A stretch of 11,499 nt of DNA, from positions 23,354 through 34,852 of the forward strand of contig DJBY01000121.1 in the NCBI GenBank assembly GCA_002430605.1, written 5' to 3'. Each line of letters begins with the position of its first letter. Position 1 is the first letter of the stretch. The notes under the pieces are model-generated. The model had not been told where the DNA came from and made no database searches. It saw only the letters and a list, made by a program, of their open reading frames with translations. The translations under genes were made by a program, and so were the position numbers. This stretch comes from Opitutia bacterium UBA5964 (GTDB lineage Bacteria > Verrucomicrobiota > Verrucomicrobiia > Opitutales > Coraliomargaritaceae). Below are positions 7,277 to 11,499 of this stretch, piece by piece.

Positions 7277-8578
7277 CTAATTGAGGCGATGGGCATCCTT
7301 CAAACTAAAAACAGTGGAAATGAAGGTTTTTCCGCGCGCGGCGTAGCCCGAGAACTGATCGAAGCTGGCAAAACCAGGACTCAGTAAAACAACCGACGGC
7401 GAATTGGCCAATGCCGCACGCGTCGCCGCCGCTACGGCTTCGACGAAATCAGTGCGAATTTCAACGCACGAATGGACCGGTCTCAGACTCGCGGCAAGTG
7501 ACTCCGCCACTTCACCATATAGAAAAACCGCTTCGACCTTCGGCGCAATTGACCGCGCGAATGCATCGAAATCGCCGCCTTTGCCACTGCCACCGCCAAT
7601 CCAATACACCAGCCCATCCAAGCCATCGATCGCCGCCAAAGCCGCATGAAAGTTGGTCGCCTTGGAGTCGTTCCAAAAAGTCACCCCACCCCAGCTATCG
7701 ACTGGGCTCAAGCGGTGCGCTGCCAACTGAAAGGCATTCGCACTATCGATCAACGACTCGACGGGTCGGCCGAGCGCCCGCCAGAGCGCCACCGCTAGAG
7801 CGAAATTGGTGCTCTGCGGCGAGATGCGAAAAGGCGAATCTAGCGCAAGTCGATCGATTAAACCCGAATCCTTATCCACCACAATCGAGTCTGAAATGCC
7901 AGGCATCTCAGGGTCAAACGCAAGTACATCCACCCCCAGCACCGATGGCGCACCTGGACGCAAACAGGACAAGAGCTGTGCTTTGGCCGCAAAATACTCA
8001 GCCATCGACTCGTAGCGATCCAAATGATCTTCGGCAAAATTGCTCCAGATCAGCCCATCGAGCTGCAGCCCATCTGGCAATTCTGCCTGAAACGAGCTGA
8101 TCTCACACACCGCAGTCGCCTGGTCATGGTTGGCATCGCCGAGCACGCACTCACTTAATGGCGTGCCAATATTCCCCGCCTCAACTGCGGTCTGCCCTGT
8201 GATGTTAAAAGCATTGCACAGCAACGACGTAATCGTGGTCTTACCGTTCGTGCCCGTGACACCGAGCAAACGCCCACGCCAATGAATTGCCGCAAATCCA
8301 AGCTCGCTATAGCAGGGCCGACCGGAGCGCTGCGCCAAGACACGCCATGGATGGGCAATCGCAAACCCAGGACTGAAGACAAACGCATCAAAGCCACTCA
8401 ACGAGGCCGCACTGAAATCCGCAGTATCGCCGCGCCCGCCTTCATCAAACAAGCAGGGCTCCAGCCCCAAACTGAGCACCAAGCGCCGTGCAGCCTGCCC
8501 GCTGACGCCAGCCCCAAAAATGGCGACACGCTTATACGTGCCGATCGCTGCGCCTACAGATGTGTGAAACGTCTTCAA
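7277..8578 (-). CDS. murD: UDP-N-acetylmuramoyl-L-alanine--D-glutamate ligase MurD
   Basis: Cytoplasmic ATP-dependent ligase adding D-Glu to UDP-MurNAc-L-Ala, the step after MurC. 433 residues, close to the E. coli length. Motifs are VAIFGAGVSGQAARRL (18-33, Rossmann), GVTGTNGKTTITSLL (106-120, P-loop), EAGNIGTPLSE (133-143), CEISSFQAEL (158-167), NFAEDHLDRY (180-189), AAHRLSPV (286-293), WNDSKATNFHAAL (302-314), WIGGGSGKGGDF (326-337) and LLSPGFASFDQFSGYAARGK (398-417). The middle/C-terminal GxHN motif is replaced by SPQSTNFA (253-260). The start is TTG at 8578: an in-frame stop lies 5 codons upstream and no ATG or GTG occurs before the Rossmann core. No Shine-Dalgarno motif is seen. It is the first gene of the operon here and diverges from the DUF481 gene. 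Confidence 0.94.
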   Translation of the reverse strand: MKTFHTSVGAAIGTYKRVAIFGAGVSGQAARRLVLSLGLEPCLFDEGGRGDTADFSAASLSGFDAFVFSPGFAIAHPWRVLAQRSGRPCYSELGFAAIHWRGRLLGVTGTNGKTTITSLLCNAFNITGQTAVEAGNIGTPLSECVLGDANHDQATAVCEISSFQAELPDGLQLDGLIWSNFAEDHLDRYESMAEYFAAKAQLLSCLRPGAPSVLGVDVLAFDPEMPGISDSIVVDKDSGLIDRLALDSPFRISPQSTNFALAVALWRALGRPVESLIDSANAFQLAAHRLSPVDSWGGVTFWNDSKATNFHAALAAIDGLDGLVYWIGGGSGKGGDFDAFARSIAPKVEAVFLYGEVAESLAASLRPVHSCVEIRTDFVEAVAAATRAALANSPSVVLLSPGFASFDQFSGYAARGKTFISTVFSLKDAHRLN

Positions 8579-8642
8579 ATTAGTTAAATTTCAATGTGCA
8601 CATCTTTTCAGAATTAGACATGCCTACTAATAACTGGGTGAA

Positions 8643-8669
8643 ATAATACCCTGTAAGCTTGAAAAGCAA
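8643..8669 (-). promoter_or_regulatory. Candidate promoter of the murD-ftsQ operon
   Basis: On the minus strand, TTGCTT (8664-8669) and TATTAT (8643-8648) could be -35 and -10 boxes. The -10 matches five of six consensus bases, but the 15-base spacer is shorter than ideal. It lies about 65 bases upstream of the murD TTG, in the only sizeable gap before the operon. Confidence 0.35.
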
Positions 8670-8686
8670 GAATGCTGCTATATCAA
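8659..8686 (+). promoter_or_regulatory. Candidate promoter of the DUF481 gene
   Basis: TTGAAA (8659-8664) and TATCAA (8681-8686), separated by 16 bases, resemble sigma-70 boxes (five and four of six matches). They are 28 bases before the ATG at 8715. The -35 box shares a base with the candidate -35 of the opposite-strand murD promoter. Confidence 0.4.
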
Positions 8687-8714
8687 ATCGAGCTTTCCAC
8701 AATTCACTCGACCA

Positions 8715-9749
8715 ATGACTCACAAACTTATCAGCGCACTCATCGTGGCCTCGCTCGCCACAGTCTCCGCTAACGCCGATACCGTGACCACCAAAGACGG
8801 CTCAACTCTAAACGGCACCATTACGCTGATCGATAAAGGGGAAATTCACATCGACACCACATACGCCGGCAAACTAACGCTCAGGCAGGATGAGGTCGCT
8901 ACCTTTGAGACAGAGGCCTCGGTCGTCGTGCGCCTCGATAACGGCACACAAATGGCTGGCCCCGTGAGCGCCTCCAGCAATGGTAAACTAAAAATCCATG
9001 GCGAAGATGGTGTGCTTGAAACCAACACCAGCAAGATCGGGGCAAGTTGGGCCCCTGGCGCCGTCGACCCTGAAATCGTCCGTAATAGTCGCAAATGGAA
9101 ATACGATCTTGCACTCAACCTGAGCGGCAAAAATGGCAATACCGATAAATTCCATCTTGGCACCGAGATCGACGTGCGCCTCAAAGGCCCGGACGACGAG
9201 CTCCGTTTCGGCTTTGAATACGAGCAAGGCGAAGAGAACGACAACAAGACCGACGATCGTGCATTCGGCCGCATCGGCTACGAGCGCTTCAACCCAAAGA
9301 ACGTCGGCTGGTATTTGCACAACGCCTTGGAAACCGACAAGATCAGCGACATCAATATGCGTTCCACCACCGGCGGTGGCGCTTCGTACCGCGTCATCAA
9401 CAACGACGCGCAAACACTCATCGTCCGCGGCGGTTTGGGCTACCGCTTCACAGACTTCGAAACCGAGGACCGCGAGGACGACTCCTCGGCCACATTCGAA
9501 ACAAGTCTAGAGCATAGCTATCAATACAAGGACTTTTGCTGGCTCGAAAACAAGCTCTACTACTCTCCCGCATTAGATGACTTCGCCAACTATCGTGCGA
9601 TTCACGACAGCAGCCTAAAGATCCCCGTCGGAAATGGCGAAAGCTTCTGGATTCGTATGGGCATTAAGAATGAATATGAAAGCCAAACCTCGGCGGAAGA
9701 AAAACTCGATACCAGCTATTACACCCAGCTGATCTACAGCTGGAAATAG
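8715..9749 (+). CDS. DUF481 family outer-membrane beta-barrel protein with duplicated N-terminal domain
   Basis: 344-residue secreted protein of unknown role, probably in the outer membrane. Residues 1-21 are a signal peptide ending SANA before Asp22. Residues 22-115 hold two similar beta-rich units: TTKDGSTLNGTITLIDKGEI (25-44) and VRLDNGTQMAGPVSASSNGK (72-91), each followed by an I-x-I strand and a closing strand. They suggest small SH3- or Sm-like domains in the periplasm. Residues about 125-344 match the DUF481 barrel, starting KWKYDLALNLSGKNGNTDKF (127-146), with alternating aromatic and polar strands and acidic loops (DDELRFGFEYEQGEENDNKT) to the C-terminal YYTQLIYSWK. The last residue is Lys, not the Phe common in outer-membrane barrels. 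It is monocistronic in appearance: candidate promoter upstream, candidate terminator downstream. No Shine-Dalgarno motif is seen before the ATG. Family membership is fairly certain; function is not known. Confidence 0.85.
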   Translation: MTHKLISALIVASLATVSANADTVTTKDGSTLNGTITLIDKGEIHIDTTYAGKLTLRQDEVATFETEASVVVRLDNGTQMAGPVSASSNGKLKIHGEDGVLETNTSKIGASWAPGAVDPEIVRNSRKWKYDLALNLSGKNGNTDKFHLGTEIDVRLKGPDDELRFGFEYEQGEENDNKTDDRAFGRIGYERFNPKNVGWYLHNALETDKISDINMRSTTGGGASYRVINNDAQTLIVRGGLGYRFTDFETEDREDDSSATFETSLEHSYQYKDFCWLENKLYYSPALDDFANYRAIHDSSLKIPVGNGESFWIRMGIKNEYESQTSAEEKLDTSYYTQLIYSWK

Positions 9750-9779
9750 CGAGGCAACAGACTCATTCTTGCAAAATAT

Positions 9780-9801
9780 TGCACCTCCGTGCAGGATTTT
9801 T
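9780..9801 (+). terminator. Candidate intrinsic terminator after the DUF481 gene
   Basis: A 5-base-pair stem TGCAC/GTGCA with loop CTCC is followed by GGATTTTT. It lies 31 bases after the DUF481 stop. An alternative A/T-rich stem (TGCAA/TTGCA at 9770-9783) overlaps it. The stem is short, so confidence is moderate. Confidence 0.4.
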
Positions 9802-9807
9802 CATTGG

Positions 9808-9834
9808 TTGACACCAGCACCTAAAACTTAGCAT
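9808..9834 (+). promoter_or_regulatory. Candidate promoter of the DUF445 gene
   Basis: A perfect TTGACA (9808-9813) is followed at 15 bases by TAGCAT (9829-9834), or at 18 bases by CATAGA. The -35 is the best in the window while the -10 is weak. It sits 37 bases before the ATG at 9871. Confidence 0.4.
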
Positions 9835-9870
9835 AGACGCAGCAGCACCTTTACCAACCAGCACGCGACC

Positions 9871-10491
9871 ATGCCTCCTTACTTATTACTTATTCTCACT
9901 CCATTCATCACAGCCGCGATCGGCTGGTTTACGAATTGGGTCGCGATCAAGATGCTATTTCACCCGCGTGTCCCCGTGCGTATCTTCTTCTGGAAATGGC
10001 AAGGATTGATCCCGCGCCGCCAGCTTCAGCTTGCCCGCGAATCCGCTGAAATCATTGAGCGCGAGATTCTGCAGCAGCACATGATCCTCAATGAGATTAA
10101 AAAGATTAATCTTGAGCCTTATTTGGAGAAAACCGCGCACACTCTCGTATGGGAACGCATCGGTCCGCAACTGCGTGCGATCCCGCTAATTGGCAGTTTT
10201 GTAAACGACGGCATACTCGCGAAGTTCGAAGTCATCGCCTGTGCTGAGATCAAGAATGAGGCAGGCCCATTAATCGAAAAAGTTGCGACCCAATTCGAAG
10301 CGTCGGTCGATCTCAAACAAATGATCGAAGACAACATCGCAGCCTTCGACCTCGAACGCCTAGAGAGCATTGTCAACGCAGTCGCCAAGCGTGAATTCCG
10401 CACGATTGAGGGTTTAGGCGCGGTGCTGGGCTTCGTGATTGGCTGCCTGCAGGTCGCATTGTTCTGGGCAACCGGAGCGATTGCAATGTGA
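9871..10491 (+). CDS. DUF445 family membrane protein (short form)
   Basis: 206-residue inner-membrane protein of the DUF445 (YheB-like) family, function unknown. Residues 1-30 form the family's hallmark membrane segment with IGWFTNWVAIKMLFHP (17-32). It is followed by GLIPRRQLQLARESAEIIER (45-64), matching the conserved G-x-I-P-x-R element. The middle (about 65-165) is a predicted helical soluble region. The end repeats the family's closing pattern LESIVNAVAKREFRTIEGLG (163-182), then a second membrane segment (about 183-205, GAVLGFVIGCLQVALFW). Both ends are therefore in the membrane with a soluble domain between them. About 200 residues is the compact form; other members exceed 350. The ATG at 9871 has no clear Shine-Dalgarno motif, but the hydrophobic segment begins right after it, so no other start is plausible. 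Confidence 0.88.
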   Translation: MPPYLLLILTPFITAAIGWFTNWVAIKMLFHPRVPVRIFFWKWQGLIPRRQLQLARESAEIIEREILQQHMILNEIKKINLEPYLEKTAHTLVWERIGPQLRAIPLIGSFVNDGILAKFEVIACAEIKNEAGPLIEKVATQFEASVDLKQMIEDNIAAFDLERLESIVNAVAKREFRTIEGLGAVLGFVIGCLQVALFWATGAIAM

Positions 10492-10613
10492 TCGACAGAC
10501 AGGCCTGACGCATCAAGGACAAGAACCACCGAACGTTTTTCGAGTCGCGCCAACAAAATAGAATGACTAAATAGCAAGTAGTTCAGAATCTAATTAGATG
10601 AACATTCGCGAAA

Positions 10614-10631
10614 AAAGATTGTCCAATCTTT
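10614..10631. repeat. Perfect inverted repeat upstream of the Amuc_1102-like gene
   Basis: AAAGATTG and CAATCTTT are perfect reverse complements separated by TC. The site lies 61 bases before the ATG at 10692, in a 200-base gap (10492-10691) that otherwise holds only a weak promoter-like pair (TTGTCC at 10619, CATAGT at 10642). It could be an operator, or a weak terminator on the minus strand, where six T follow the stem. No protein partner is identifiable. Confidence 0.4.
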
Positions 10632-10691
10632 CAACAGCTTACATAGTCTAAACTGTATTTCACCCACCTCACCCCGAACTCATAGACTCAA

Positions 10692-11282
10692 ATGAAACGA
10701 TTCATTCTACTGGCACTGTCCCTCTGCATCGCAAATCTTACTTTCGCCCAAGATACTGCGGCACAAGTTGATAGTATTAAGTTTAAAAACCTCAGCGACG
10801 ACTGGGTCGAGATGGAGGTCCAGATCAAGGCCAACCGCAACTTGTCACCCGACGCCAAAAACGAGCGTTTCGTCGACAACATCAAGGTGCTGGGCTATTT
10901 CGCATACGTGCGTGACCAGAAAGCCAGAACCTTTGACTTTTACAAAGCCGAAGTCGAAGTCATCTCCATCGAGCAAGGTAAGACAGAAAACGTCTATTTC
11001 TACATGCCGGGTATCGTCGTCAAACGCGACCGCCTACCTAAAGAACCGCCCTACTACTTCGTCGCGTTGGAAATCAACGGCCAAGTGCTGCCCATCGATA
11101 ACCGTGCATACTCAAAAAGCACACTTAACGATGATACCATCCGCAGCATGAAGACCAAAGCAGATGCTGAGAGTGAACCCAACGACTTCATCCTCATGCC
11201 AAGCTATAACGCACCACTCGGCTTGATCGACGCACGTCCTTCAAAGATGGCACCACTCATCAGGCGCGATCCGAAGGAGTAA
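10692..11282 (+). CDS. Secreted protein, probable Amuc_1102-like pilus-associated family
   Basis: 196-residue exported protein. Residues 1-19 are a signal peptide (MKRFILLALSLCIANLTFA) with probable cleavage before Gln20. The mature part is beta-rich with no membrane segment, no Cys after the signal peptide and no enzymatic motif: DDWVEMEVQIKANRNLSPDA (35-54), FVDNIKVLGYFAYVRD (59-74), FDFYKAEVEVISIEQGKTEN (80-99), VYFYMPGIVVKRD (100-112) and YYFVALEINGQVLP (120-133). The tail is helical and then Pro-containing (NDFILMPSYNAPLG). Size, strand pattern and the FYKAEVE/VYFYMP/YYFVALEINGQ blocks recall the Akkermansia Amuc_1102 pilus-like family, named from memory of the family rather than from a search. 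In Akkermansia that gene is near type IV pilus genes; none is visible here because a terminator follows. The ATG is chosen because the signal peptide begins at it; no Shine-Dalgarno motif is seen. Confidence 0.65.
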   Translation: MKRFILLALSLCIANLTFAQDTAAQVDSIKFKNLSDDWVEMEVQIKANRNLSPDAKNERFVDNIKVLGYFAYVRDQKARTFDFYKAEVEVISIEQGKTENVYFYMPGIVVKRDRLPKEPPYYFVALEINGQVLPIDNRAYSKSTLNDDTIRSMKTKADAESEPNDFILMPSYNAPLGLIDARPSKMAPLIRRDPKE

Positions 11283-11320
11283 TCAGCAGCAACAGACCCT
11301 GCCGCGCCGGCTATAAAAGC

Positions 11321-11369
11321 AGCCCTCACACGAGCACGATGCAAATCGTCTCCAGTGGGGGCTTTTTTT
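11321..11369 (+). terminator. Intrinsic terminator after the Amuc_1102-like gene
   Basis: Outer stem AGCCCTCAC (11321-11329) pairs with GTGGGGGCT (11355-11363) with one T-G wobble. Nested inside are GAG/CTC and ACGAT/ATCGT, capped by a GCAA tetraloop (11341-11344). Seven T follow (11363-11369). It starts 38 bases after the stop at 11282 and ends that transcript. Confidence 0.85.
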
Positions 11370-11469
11370 GTGCTTCAATGTTACTTTCAGACAATGGCAT
11401 TGATAACAACGACGCACTCCCTCGACAAGACGCAGTAAATATTTCGCATGCGTGCTGCAAGATAGGAGT

Positions 11470-11486
11470 GAGGGCGACTCGCCCTC
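11470..11486. repeat. Perfect GC-rich palindrome, possible dispersed repeat
   Basis: GAGGGCGA and TCGCCCTC are perfect reverse complements around a single C. As a hairpin it gives a 6-base-pair stem with a GACTC loop. It lies outside any gene, 184 bases after the last stop and beyond the terminator. Only one copy is seen in this window, so its nature as a dispersed REP-like element is a guess. The rest of 11370-11499 shows no convincing gene. Confidence 0.4.
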
Positions 11487-11499
11487 GTTTGCATCAACA

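Noticed and set aside
7411..8100. 229-residue open frame on the plus strand
   Set aside because: It is antisense to murD, whose motifs span the whole stretch. Its composition (Pro, Arg, Ser and His rich) is typical of a shadow frame, and no known domain is seen.
8846..9413. Two overlapping minus-strand open frames of about 140 residues
   Set aside because: Both are antisense to the DUF481 gene, which has a signal peptide and family match. The products are low-complexity Ser/Val/Ala-rich.
10119..10577. 152-residue open frame on the minus strand
   Set aside because: Mostly antisense to the DUF445 gene, with no domain; its start lies in the intergenic gap without a ribosome binding site.
11283..11498. 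Minus-strand frame with no stop from the right edge to about 11283
   Set aside because: It has no start within the window, reads straight through the intrinsic terminator hairpin, and its product is Cys-rich without a pattern. It is probably chance, though the right side of the gene, if any, is not visible.
1..11499. Search for CRISPR, tRNA, rRNA, insertion sequence, toxin-antitoxin or defence genes
   Set aside because: No regularly spaced repeats, cloverleaf sequences, transposase motifs or terminal inverted repeats were recognised; all large frames are accounted for by the genes listed.

Overview
The window looks like chromosomal DNA of a marine-type Verrucomicrobiota bacterium, most likely class Opitutia (Puniceicoccales/Coraliomargarita-like). 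This rests on three things: a MurC-MurB fusion inside a division and cell wall (dcw) cluster, a LysM protein lodged between murD and ftsW, and a downstream secreted protein that resembles the Akkermansia Amuc_1102 pilus-like family. The lineage is an inference from gene content; no rRNA or other marker gene is present.

Positions 1-8578, minus strand: one compact operon reading right to left, murD - LysM lipoprotein/membrane protein - ftsW - murG - murC/murB fusion - ddl - ftsQ (cut by the left edge). From ftsW onward every junction overlaps. There are three 4-base ATGA overlaps and one 8-base GTGGCTAA overlap, as expected for translational coupling. Together the genes convert UDP-GlcNAc-enolpyruvate to UDP-MurNAc (MurB), add L-Ala (MurC) and D-Glu (MurD), make D-Ala-D-Ala (Ddl), build lipid II (MurG), polymerise glycan at the septum (FtsW) and assemble the divisome (FtsQ). 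The murE, murF, mraY and ftsI genes usually upstream of murD are not here; the cluster starts at murD.

Positions 8579-8714: a divergent intergenic region with candidate promoters for both directions, whose -35 boxes lie back to back.

Positions 8715-11282, plus strand: three apparently single genes, each with its own upstream gap. They are a DUF481 outer-membrane beta-barrel protein with a duplicated N-terminal domain, a short DUF445 membrane protein, and a secreted Amuc_1102-like protein. A strong intrinsic terminator closes the last gene at 11321-11369. The right edge (11370-11499) has no convincing gene but carries a perfect 17-base GC-rich palindrome that could be a dispersed repeat.

Several starts (murD, LysM, ftsW, DUF481, DUF445, Amuc_1102-like) have no recognisable Shine-Dalgarno sequence, whereas murC/murB, ddl and ftsQ do. 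No tRNA, rRNA, CRISPR array, insertion sequence or defence system is visible. The region is mostly conserved housekeeping sequence, and the less usual points are the LysM insertion, the fusion enzyme and the DUF481 architecture.
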